From: Coffea arabica
Taxonomy: Eukaryota; Streptophyta; Magnoliopsida; Gentianales; Rubiaceae
DNA: 64,000 nt
Direction: 5' to 3'
Assembly: GCF_036785885.1 (NCBI RefSeq)
Contig: NC_092323.1
Span: 19,352,501-19,416,500, forward strand
In this document: positions 21,083 through 30,300 of the stretch, piece by piece
Numbering within the stretch: the stretch's first letter is position 1
How the letters are laid out: every line of letters starts with the position of its first letter
Position numbers and translations under genes: made by a program
The notes under the pieces: model-generated
The model's database searches: none
What the model saw: the letters and a program-made list of their open reading frames with translations, nothing else
Told to the model about the DNA's origin: nothing

Positions 21083-24000
21083 TTATCTTTTCTCTATTTC
21101 AGAAGTATCTTCAATGATGTCAAGAAGAAGGTTTTGATCTTTTGTCAAAACATTGATGGTAGGACCTCCTTCTTCTTTATCACTGGTGGTATGAGAGGAA
21201 GAAGATGTTGAAATATCATCTTCTAACTGATTGAGATAATCTTCTTCTCTTTCAGAATCATCAGTTTCTGATTCGATTAGAAGATTTGATATTTGGGTTT
21301 TAACTTGGTCTTCTAGCCCTAAGGTACTGATCCTTTGGTTAAGTTTACAGTAACGGGCTATATGTCCGGGTTTGTGGCATTTGTAGCAAACTGGAGAGGA
21401 GTTTGTTATTTGAGGAGACTGGATGGGTGGAGACTGTATTGGTAAAGGTTGTTTGGGCTGATATTTCTTTTTGTATATAGGAGGTTTTTCAAAATGTTTT
21501 GTGGGTTTGGGCCGTTTGTGAGGTTTTGTATAGCAACTGGGTAACCCAAACTGTTCACAAAAGGATCCAAGATCTTTTCTCCTTTGGGCTCGATCCTTTG
21601 CTAGTTGTCTGAGCATCTTGTCTTGTCTGCACACTTTGAGTGCCACTTGTTGAATTTGACTTGTTAACTGTCCATAGGTTATTTCTTCCCATGGTACAGT
21701 TTCATTGTATTGAGTCCTTAGTTCTTCTCGAACAAGGTCTCGTAAAGATTTTGGAAGACCATCAAGGAATTTTTCCTTCCAATAGGCCTTGTTGCCATCT
21801 GTCCTGGAATATATCCTGGTTAAGAATGTATCCTTATACCATCGAAAATCTGAAAGACTTTTGCATTTGAGATTGTTTAGCAACTCCGATGATTTTTCCC
21901 TGAATATCCCTGGATCACCTACGAACGTCTTTGCAATAGTGAATATTAAGGTTGCTACCGCATCTGAGATAGTGTCTCCATCTCGAAGAATTGGTTCACC
22001 ATTAGTATCCATCTTGACGGCATTGAGAATGTTGTCTTTGTCTTCTGTAGTGAGATGTTCATCCCACCAACCTTTTAGTTGCCCAGTAAATCCTGTTATT
22101 AGGATATGAGCAGCTAATTGGTCAGTGCAGCCATGTGATGTCCTGTAGGCTGTTGCCACCATCGTCATTTGTTGAAGGATTGTGAGAATGTTGTATTCAG
22201 AAATCCCATCTATACTCCATTCATATATGTTGTTGGCATTATATGAATTTTGCAGGATGTTGGGTTTTTCTTCAAGAAGGATATCTGGATAAGTGGCTCT
22301 GGAATAGTATAGTTTTTGTGGATTTTTCCAATTGGAAATTTGGTTTTGTGAAAAAGAAGGTTGATGTAATTTGTTTAAAGTCAAGGGTTCTTGAGATTCT
22401 CCTTTGGTAATAGTGCAAGCTGTTTGACTAATACTTGCAGAACCTTGGTTATTTGACCCTTGTTTGGATGGTGGGGTAGAGAAGGATTGTTCTATTTTGG
22501 CTATCCGTTTTTCTAATTGGGTTAAGGGTTTGTTTTGGAGCTCGTTCTGAAATTTGGTTGGTATTTCATGAGGCTTAAAAATTGGGTTTGATGAAGAAGT
22601 GGTTGTAGAAGGATTTTTAAGAATAGGTTGGGTTAAAAGATATTCTCCAAGTGCTTGGAGATACTTGTTGGTGTAGTTGTTTTGCTCATAAATTCCCTGG
22701 ATGTCCTTGCTATTAATTGCTCCTTTATCCTGGATATTTTTGAGCTTGAATGGCTTGGCATTTATTTCCGTTGACTTGTATGTGAAGGTAATTGACTTGG
22801 ATGGTGGAAGTTGTGCTTGGATTTCTCCTTCAGCTGTTTGCCACCTTGTTACCACATTTGTTGTTTGCGAAAAAGGATAATCAATTCCTTTTCTTTGTGA
22901 ATATACTTCAAACCAGTCGAAGAACTGAATATGTTGTTTTGTTCTTCTAAGAAACCCATAGAATTCTTCCTGTATCTTTTGTCGATGTTGTCCCTTGTAT
23001 TTGTCAAAGAACCACATTCTTTTTGAATAATTGTTGTCAGCATAAAATTCTGTTCTGATATTTTGTTTATCCAAAGAAATCACCCTTAACTCATCCAGTT
23101 GAGGACGATTCTCTGTTATTGAGGAGTATGTAGGAGATCTAGGAAGTCCTTCTTGTTCCGCATCATCAGAGGATTCATCTTGGACCTCTGAAGGAGTAGG
23201 TCTGCTGGCTGCATACCTTGCTTGTGGAATTTTAGAAGAAAGATCTAGATCTTGTAGCCTAGTTGAAATGGAAGGATATAGTGGTCTGTCTGAAACTGAC
23301 CTTCTTCCTGTTGAGTATCTAGGCATATCTATACCAGTTGTTGATGAAGATGATGCCCTGAAACTCATAGATCTGTTAAATTTGATTTGAACAGCTCCAG
23401 AAGCAAATTGTTGAATGCTTGAGACTGATGTATTTTGTATTGGATCTGCTGGAGCTACTTCGGGAAGAACCCAGCTTTCTGGTAGTGAGATCTGGTTCCA
23501 GGTGATAGATCTTGGAACTGTAATCCTAGATCTAGCCAGATCTGTTTGGAATAGGACTGTTTCTCCTTTTTGTAAAGTTTTTAAGGCTCCTGTCCTGAAT
23601 GCTGAATTCATAACTTTGTATTGAATTCTATAGATGATAGCCACAGGAAGAGTCCCAGTTTTGACTCTATAGTTAGCAGTTTTTATGTTTAATGTTAAAG
23701 TATCCAGAATATTTTTATCTTTTAAAGAGACTGTAAAGTTTGGAAAACAATCAAAATATACTGGTCCTCCGCAAAGGCTTGTTTCTGCCATACCTAGGAG
23801 GGAATCATTGAATTCTAAGAATCTGCTATCTCTAAGACAAAGGAGTAGGGATGTATCTAATCCTTCTCTTGTCAAAGGTTTAGCTGCAATTTGTACTAAT
23901 CCAAAATGAATATAATTGTATTTTTCCTTATGTTTTTCTATTGTTCTTTTGGATAATAGTTTGATTTCTTCATGATCAGCATCTAATGCTATAGTTTGTT

Positions 24001-24196
24001 CTACCGTTTTAATTGTATAATCTGAAGTAGAAAACATCCATTTTCTATCTCTTTCATATATATCAGTTTGAGTATATTTTGGAATTTCCCAATTGTCTAT
24101 ATCTTGATTGACATCTTGTATGTGAATTTCTTCTTTTAGTTTGGTGTTTGAAGAGGAACTAGAAGAGCTAGAGTTGGTTCTAAAGAAAGAAGCCAT
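21083..24196 (-). CDS. Pararetrovirus ORF1: movement protein and coat protein regions (1037 aa)
   Basis: The ATG at 24196 is preferred (the frame extends four codons upstream only to a TTG). Residues about 25-240 resemble a caulimovirid 30K-type movement protein: predicted beta strands with a central CLRDSRFLEFNDSLLG and a GGPVYFD segment. Residues 240-640 are low-complexity Ser/Pro/Gln-rich linker with VRTEFY-like and WFDKY motifs. Residues about 650-880 form the coat/gag-like domain (TGQLKGWWDEHL is typical of plant pararetrovirus capsid regions). A basic stretch KPHKRPKPTKHF precedes a CCHC knuckle CYKCHKPGHIARYC at residues 937-950. The tail is Glu/Asp/Ser-rich. The frame is intact over 3.1 kb, which suggests a fairly young copy or constraint. 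Confidence 0.85.
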   Translation of the reverse strand: MASFFRTNSSSSSSSSNTKLKEEIHIQDVNQDIDNWEIPKYTQTDIYERDRKWMFSTSDYTIKTVEQTIALDADHEEIKLLSKRTIEKHKEKYNYIHFGLVQIAAKPLTREGLDTSLLLCLRDSRFLEFNDSLLGMAETSLCGGPVYFDCFPNFTVSLKDKNILDTLTLNIKTANYRVKTGTLPVAIIYRIQYKVMNSAFRTGALKTLQKGETVLFQTDLARSRITVPRSITWNQISLPESWVLPEVAPADPIQNTSVSSIQQFASGAVQIKFNRSMSFRASSSSTTGIDMPRYSTGRRSVSDRPLYPSISTRLQDLDLSSKIPQARYAASRPTPSEVQDESSDDAEQEGLPRSPTYSSITENRPQLDELRVISLDKQNIRTEFYADNNYSKRMWFFDKYKGQHRQKIQEEFYGFLRRTKQHIQFFDWFEVYSQRKGIDYPFSQTTNVVTRWQTAEGEIQAQLPPSKSITFTYKSTEINAKPFKLKNIQDKGAINSKDIQGIYEQNNYTNKYLQALGEYLLTQPILKNPSTTTSSSNPIFKPHEIPTKFQNELQNKPLTQLEKRIAKIEQSFSTPPSKQGSNNQGSASISQTACTITKGESQEPLTLNKLHQPSFSQNQISNWKNPQKLYYSRATYPDILLEEKPNILQNSYNANNIYEWSIDGISEYNILTILQQMTMVATAYRTSHGCTDQLAAHILITGFTGQLKGWWDEHLTTEDKDNILNAVKMDTNGEPILRDGDTISDAVATLIFTIAKTFVGDPGIFREKSSELLNNLKCKSLSDFRWYKDTFLTRIYSRTDGNKAYWKEKFLDGLPKSLRDLVREELRTQYNETVPWEEITYGQLTSQIQQVALKVCRQDKMLRQLAKDRAQRRKDLGSFCEQFGLPSCYTKPHKRPKPTKHFEKPPIYKKKYQPKQPLPIQSPPIQSPQITNSSPVCYKCHKPGHIARYCKLNQRISTLGLEDQVKTQISNLLIESETDDSEREEDYLNQLEDDISTSSSSHTTSDKEEGGPTINVLTKDQNLLLDIIEDTSEIEKR

Positions 24197-24890
24197 GAAA
24201 AGAAACAATAAATCAAATTAGATAATCAAACTTTATATTCCTCTTCCCTTTGGTACAGAATCCTTCGGGATCCATGGAGGATAAACCATTTTTCTTAATC
24301 AGATTATAAAGGATAGTGTGAAACATACAAGAAAAGATCTAGCCTTTTGAAAAGAATTAACTATGCATGACGACCATATTTCCATCATATTAAAGATAGT
24401 AAAAATAAACCTACGAGAATAGATCTAAATCTTTTGAGAAAGATTAACTATACATGACGACCATATTTTCAAACAAAATCATAAGATTGATAGTAAAAAC
24501 CCATTTTCCCGGATCTGATCTTGTGACACTTCCCCGTCTTGGAGTACGTCCCAAGAACCTCAACGCCCCTACAGAGCCAAATCCCATGGTCTTACCTGGA
24601 CCGGACGTTGGCACTTACTGGATCCATGTCATTCAATCAGATCCAAAGTCATGAAATCAGAACTATCAAAATTATAACAAGCTTGAATACATTAGATGGT
24701 AATCACAAAGTTAACCAGTCTCATCTAATAAGATCTAAACTTGTAGATCTACACTATCAGTAGCATAAATAAGAAAGATGGTAATCACGAAGTTAATAAA
24801 TTTCATCAGGAAGATATAAACTTGTAGATCTACACTACCAACATCATAATAAGTAAAGAAAGATAGCCATCTCCCCACTTCCCCGTCTGG

Positions 24891-24891
<1 letters not shown>
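24197..24891 (-). repeat. Viral leader with two sets of tandem repeats
   Basis: Non-coding leader upstream of ORF1. Two degenerate tandem pairs are visible: 24335-24420 with 24421-24503 (period 86; each begins AGATCTA and contains CATGACGACCATATTT), and 24698-24779 with 24780-24865 (period 82; each begins GGTAATCAC and contains ACTTGTAGATCTACACTA). A word CTTCCCCGTCT occurs in both 24528-24538 and 24877-24887. Small ORFs are present, but none looks coding. Confidence 0.7.

Positions 24892-24948
<57 letters not shown>
24892..24948. repeat. (TA)n microsatellite at the right border of the viral insert
   Basis: 57 bp of perfect TA repeat. Host-like sequence begins at 24949. Confidence 0.95.
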
Positions 24949-24951
<3 letters not shown>

Positions 24952-26154
24952 ATCACAGTGTATTCATATAACTACCTAAATGTAAAAGGTAAGCAATCCA
25001 AACTGGCAATCATTTTAGCACGACAACTAGATGAGTCATCTAACGACCTCATATGCAACCATGAAATTATCCAATTGGGGATCACTATTGGTTTAGTTGA
25101 CTTAATTCTTACATTGACAAATATGAAAACACAAAAGAAATCAGAAGTGACATTTAAAGAAAGAAGGAAAAACCCAAATATTCGTCATTCAAGTAAGCAT
25201 ATACCTTTTTCTTTTTCAAAGACAAAAGTCATAGTCACACGCTCTTGTTAGGAATACTTGCTTTTTGGCAAGATTAAGGCAACCCTTTGTCAAGATTCAA
25301 GTTTGAGTACAAGATAGAACCTAGCAATAGCTTTATTTTTAACGTTTTAGGAGCAAAAGCAAAGTTTCTCAATATAAAATTTCAAGAACAAGAAGGGAAG
25401 TGTCTTGATTTGATTTTTGCCAGGTGAGATGCATTAACCAAGTCTCACCAAGAGGGGATTTGTCTATTGTATGGAAAGTCACTATAAGGGGCTTCGACCA
25501 AAGCTCAAAATAGAGAAAAAAAAAAAAATCAACAGGTTGGAAAGACCACAGGCCTTTCTTGCATCCTCAGCGTGCCTACTTGAATTAGTAACAAAGCTAT
25601 GATTCATATTTACAATTACCAAAGTTACAAATAAAGACATATGTTTACCAACATTATACATGAAAATCTCATAATTTTGGAGGAAGAATAATAAAGAACT
25701 AAGCTGTTTTGCAGAACTATGGAACTATTATGAAGATGAACTAAGTATTGATGTAGGGAGAAAGAGCAGACTGGGTATGGCGTCCGTAGTCTGTAGGGTT
25801 TTACAAACGATCTTCTTTTCTTTTTTTTTTTTTGGTGAATATAAGCAAGGAGCTTAGAATAAGACTGCTAATTGAAAGAGTTTTATATGGGGTTGGCATT
25901 TGTGACTATGAAGTAATTGGAAGAAGGTTGCTCTGGCAGATTAAGCTAATTAATGAAGTGTCACAATTTTGTTAATCGTCATTTATACTAACAATGTATA
26001 AAAAAAAATTATCCAAACTATACTCACGAAGAAGCTCTTGATCTTCATAAGTTAGAAAATAATTCAAGAAACTCTTATAAATCATGCATGTCTCATGGAG
26101 GACCAGTTCCATATTTGTTTTTCTTAGCTGCAGAAGGGGAAAAAAGTCTCCGAC
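24949..26154. other. Intergenic, no supported gene
   Basis: The longest frame (24958-25251, plus, 97 codons) has no recognisable domain and no coding signature. Poly(A)/poly(T) runs lie at about 25513-25529 and 25820-25832. No further structure was recognised. Confidence 0.4.
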
Positions 26155-26652
26155 AGAATTGAAAGTACTTGTAACCAACTTCGTCTAGAGGGGTTAGCCA
26201 CCACTTGAATTGTGGGGTGGAAGATCAAAGGTTTAAACCTTACCTCCTATCAATGTGTCACTATATATGTAATTTCTTCTAAATCCATATGAGTGCGTGA
26301 TGCTCTCGTCTGATCAAATGGTAATTCAAGGAATTCTTCTAAATCCATATCCATATGAGTGCGTGATGCTCTCATCTGATCAAATAGTAATTCAGTCCTT
26401 GTCGATTTTCTCAATTCGATTGAACCACCCCTCTTAGAGTAGGTTAGAGAGTAGGTTAGAGTAAGAGGAGGAGTGCGTGATGCTCTCATCTGATCAAATA
26501 GTAATTCAGTCCTTGTCGATTTTCTCAATTCGATTGGACCACCCCTCTTAGAGTAGGTTAGAGAGTAGGTTAGAGTAAGAGGAGGAGTAGACGTAGACTA
26601 AGTTAAATGTGCTTTTACGACAAAAAAAAAAAAAAGAATTGAAAGTGCTTGT
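26155..26652 (+). mobile_element. SINE with 18-bp target-site duplications and internal expansion
   Basis: AGAATTGAAAGT(A/G)CTTGT flanks the element at 26155-26172 and 26635-26652 (17 of 18 identical). The body begins with a tRNA-like head: TAGCCACCACTTG resembles an A box and GGTTTAAACC a B box of an RNA polymerase III promoter. It ends GCTTTTACGAC followed by a run of A. The body is about 460 bp, unusually long for a plant SINE, because of internal duplications at 26291-26584. It lies about 0.7 kb beyond the 3' end of the flippase coding region. Confidence 0.85.
26291..26584 (+). repeat. Tandem repeats inside the SINE, 114-bp unit
   Basis: 26357-26470 and 26471-26584 are 114-bp direct repeats with one substitution. 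A partial third copy of the unit's first 38 bp occupies 26291-26328. Each full unit itself contains an internal repeat of TAGAGTAGGTTAGAGAG. Confidence 0.95.
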
Positions 26653-27387
26653 TAATTGCCCCCTTATCTTTGCCTAGAAAAGTCATTCTCAGACACCAAT
26701 CATGTTTTTACACCCCGTACTAATATTTATCCCACCATGGAAAGCCGAACAGAGTGGACAACTGATAAATAACTCATTTCATTTATCCTTCTTTCTTGGA
26801 TCTTCAATTTTTATGATAGTTTAGTAAATAAATAAAAAAAAAGCAAAGGCTTTTTTTATTCTTTTTACAAATAACAAGGATCTTTTCATCAAAATTTGAA
26901 GAGACCTGCACAATTCGCAGCAATCACAAGCATTAGACACAGCAAATGGAAGAATCTTCTTCCAAGCCAGAAAATTAACCCCAAAAAAAAAAGTTAACTT
27001 CAAAGAAGAATTTACAGTGGATTCATATCAAATTTATATGAATCTTGGATTGTTTATCATTCTGTGGCAAACTCGTCTAGTGGGGGGTTTGGGGCGGGAA
27101 GGCAAGACTTGGGCAACTATAGGCTACAAATAACAACACTGGCAATGTTACCCTGAACTGCTGAAGTTTAAAAGGAATAGCATGTTCTTCAGGGATCCCA
27201 AGCTCAGGTTTGCTAGCCAACTTGCAACCTACAAAGCATATGGGCAAAATGTCACCCTATACAGAAGCTAAATAACCAAGTACTAGGCTACTATCATTGC
27301 CCTTATAGCCTTCACAGGTGGTTTCCTGATCCCTCATTTAGATGCTTTTCTTTGCCCCCAACTTGGCACAGGAATTTCATGGGGCTC
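26653..27387. other. 3' flank of the flippase gene
   Basis: Includes the probable 3' UTR on the minus strand, about 27387 down to roughly 27000. No ORF of note. I cannot place the polyadenylation site with confidence. Confidence 0.4.
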
Positions 27388-30300
27388 TTATGTTTCTAAT
27401 CCTTCCAGTCGTCTTCTTTGAATAATTTCATGGTACATGGGATGAAATCTAATCTGGAAAGCTTTGTATGAAAAATATGGTAAGAGAGCAGATACCACAA
27501 TAAGCAGGCTTGCCATCCAGTAGAATGGGCTCTGAGCACAGGTTTCCACTAAAACCCGGTATGCAGTCGTGGATAGTATAGGAGATATAGTACCATAGAT
27601 TACCAAGAACAAGTACCATAGAGCAATACTGCCCCAGATGAAGAAATGTTGCATCCAAGTGAAGTAATTGATAGATAACGCCATTTGGCAATTAACAGTC
27701 CAAACGACACAAGTGTACATTAGCACTCCCAGGATTTCATAATCAACCACTTTACCATCCTTGCGGAAAGACTGCTCCTTGATACAATTTGTTGCAAGAA
27801 AGAAGATGATCATTGAGCACATAAACCCGTTGAACATCCAGCCAAGGATGTGTTGCCAACTAAAGAGAATATTCTGCACTCCTTCTTGGTATAGCAAAGG
27901 ATACTGTAAAGCAATAAATAAAGTAATGAATTGTTGCAACTATGTCTTCCCCGACACTCGGACCATGCTTCAAGCAATGAAAATAGTTCCAGCAAATTAA
28001 TATTGCACTTCATTTAGGGAAGTTATATCTTCCCAGATTTATTACTCATCTTTCACCATGAAAAACTCTTTTGCAAATTAAGTCTAGAGCCAGAAAGAGA
28101 ATGTGAAGTATGTAGAAACCCCAACTTCCAGAAATGCAAAGCTGGTTAAATTGACAGTCAGATATCTTCCGGGCATGACAGAATAACAGGGGTATACTAC
28201 ATACCAGCAAAGAATAGCAGGAACTATCTATTTTCAGAAAATTATAACCACTCTCTCTCTCTCAGTCTCTGTGTATGGTCCTACCATATTGATTAAGGCA
28301 ACTAAATCTCCAACCACTTATCATACCAAAGTATCCTGTGGAGCTTATATTGGACCAAAAGATGCCTTTGCTTCTCAGTGTCTTGACTTATCTTATCAAT
28401 TGCTTTCAGCAAAGGCATAGTTAAAGACTCAATAAGCTCAACTGGTATCATCACAGACTGTGTTAACTCAATTTAGTTATGTTTGTGTGACATTTCACTT
28501 CCATGCATCTGGTTGAAAAACCATTGAGCCTTTGGGTTTGCCCAGAAAATTTTGGTAAATACCTTGAGACAAAACCGTGCTGAGACATCTTGATCAAAGA
28601 CTCCCAGAGCTATGACAGGAAGTGAAGTGAAGAATACGTTATACAATGACATATACCAGTCGTTGTATGCAGGTTTTCCAGAGAAAGAAGCATATGCCTC
28701 AAACCAAAATAAGGTGAAACCAAATGTGATGTTCTTGTAGAAGAAATAGCATATCTGCATTTATCCAAAAAAAAAAAAAAAGAATTAGGACAAAATAGTA
28801 AAAGAATGATGTGAGCATAGAGAAGTAACATTTTAACTCTTTTCCAAGCTAATGAACTTACTCTTGCCAAGCTCACTAACTCTTGACAGTGACATACCAA
28901 AGGAGGATATGGGCCTTGCATATGAAGAAAAAAATATTTTCTTCCTCGAAAATCTATTTGATTAAGCAAGCAAAAACACCCTAGCAAGTCATTCAGATCA
29001 CATAGGAGTATATTTTTACCATCATTGATATCCTCCTGTAGCACCAGTGGCCATGAACCAGCAATAGCCGCTCAAGAAAGCGAAATTGAGCAATTGCAAC
29101 ATCGCTTGACATCACAGCCTACAAAAGATGCTCAACTATCAGACAATTATCTTCTTATTTTAGAACAACAATTATGACAAGAGAATGCCTTCATGCTGAC
29201 AATCTAACAGGTACAAGGAAGATAAATAATGCTGACAAGAAAGCAAATATAGAGTTCATCATATCAACTTTGATGCACCCATCTATCTTATGACTCCCTG
29301 CAATCTGAGTGACTGAACATAGAAAAGAGAAAAATGTTAAACATTTGCACTAGTGTTTCCAAACTAGATAAACCTTATCATCCTCATCAATAATGAAGCT
29401 AAAAAGAAAATTAAGAAAATTTAAAGCACATCTTCGCCAATACTGGGATACGAAATCAGTCCTCTATATTATTTGTAAGAGCAAGACATGAACGAATCCA
29501 TATGAACTCATTGACAGAATACATAGTATGCAAAGTTTATAGTTACTATAATCTCATTATTAACCCTAGTTTTCCTATATATTGAGTCTGTCAAAAATCT
29601 TCACACACCATTTCTCAGCTTTAAATACACTCATGAACCACAAAAAGGTGGATATCCATGGCAATAAAATTTAGTCAATGATTAATCAACACAAACTATA
29701 CCCTCTAAAGGACACATTAGATTCAACATGTGTGTAGCACTGTGCCAAAATTCTCTCTTTTATATTCCCCAAGGAAGAAAATGACACCCAAAGGAGCAGC
29801 AGAAGGGAAGATGATGACAAAGGAGGAGGAGAAACTAAAGGAATAAAGGTAACCTGCATGCCTTCAACCCCGCTAATACCAACACCAATATCAGCTTCTT
29901 GAAGCATGCCTACATCATTTGCACCATCTCCAATTGCTAATGTCGTTCTATTTTTCCCCTTTTTGACCAACCTTGTTACCTGCATATCACCAATATTTTA
30001 ATCAGAAAAATTGGACACCAGAACATATCTGCAACTACAACCATTATCCTGAAAAACCAAGAAACTGTTGGTTTCAACAGAAACTGTCAAATCCCTCAAC
30101 AAAATAAACAGAAGACATTCAGAATCTTGACAAACAAACGTGATCAAAGTACTTACAAGAGCCTTTTGCTTCGGGGTGGAGCGACAGCATATGACAGATG
30201 CACACTTCATTGCAAGCTCTAAAAATGAGTTCTCCAGATTCTTATCGAGGGCAAAGGCAAGTGACTTTCCATCGATTATCAAAGCAAATGAAACAGAACT

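Larger units (their letters stand above)
19271..24891 (-). mobile_element. Endogenous pararetrovirus (Caulimoviridae-like), RT-less, about 5.6 kb
   Basis: Reading the minus strand: a long repeat-containing leader (24891-24197), ORF1 with movement- and coat-protein regions (24196-21083), an in-frame continuation with an aspartic protease (to 20363), a small ORF (20366-19995), then an intergenic region with TATA box (19786-19793) and a primer-binding-site-like sequence (19305-19313). This ORFs-then-promoter-then-PBS order is that of a circular caulimovirid genome opened by integration; an LTR retrotransposon would have the PBS ahead of gag. No LTRs are present. Reverse transcriptase and RNase H, normally downstream of protease, are absent. 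Both borders are TA microsatellites (19234-19270 and 24892-24948). It is an old copy in the host genome, not evidence of infection. Confidence 0.8.

Noticed and set aside
21640..23909. Several plus-strand frames of 69-106 codons opposite the viral ORF1
   Set aside because: They are antisense shadows of a 1037-codon ORF with clear domains; none has its own motif.
19271..24891. Interpretation as an LTR retrotransposon
   Set aside because: No direct terminal repeats; promoter and PBS lie downstream of the ORFs and not ahead of them; the N-terminal part resembles a movement protein.
26250..26528. 92-codon minus-strand frame with internal peptide repeats
   Set aside because: It is created by the SINE's tandem DNA repeats and spans non-coding pol III sequence.
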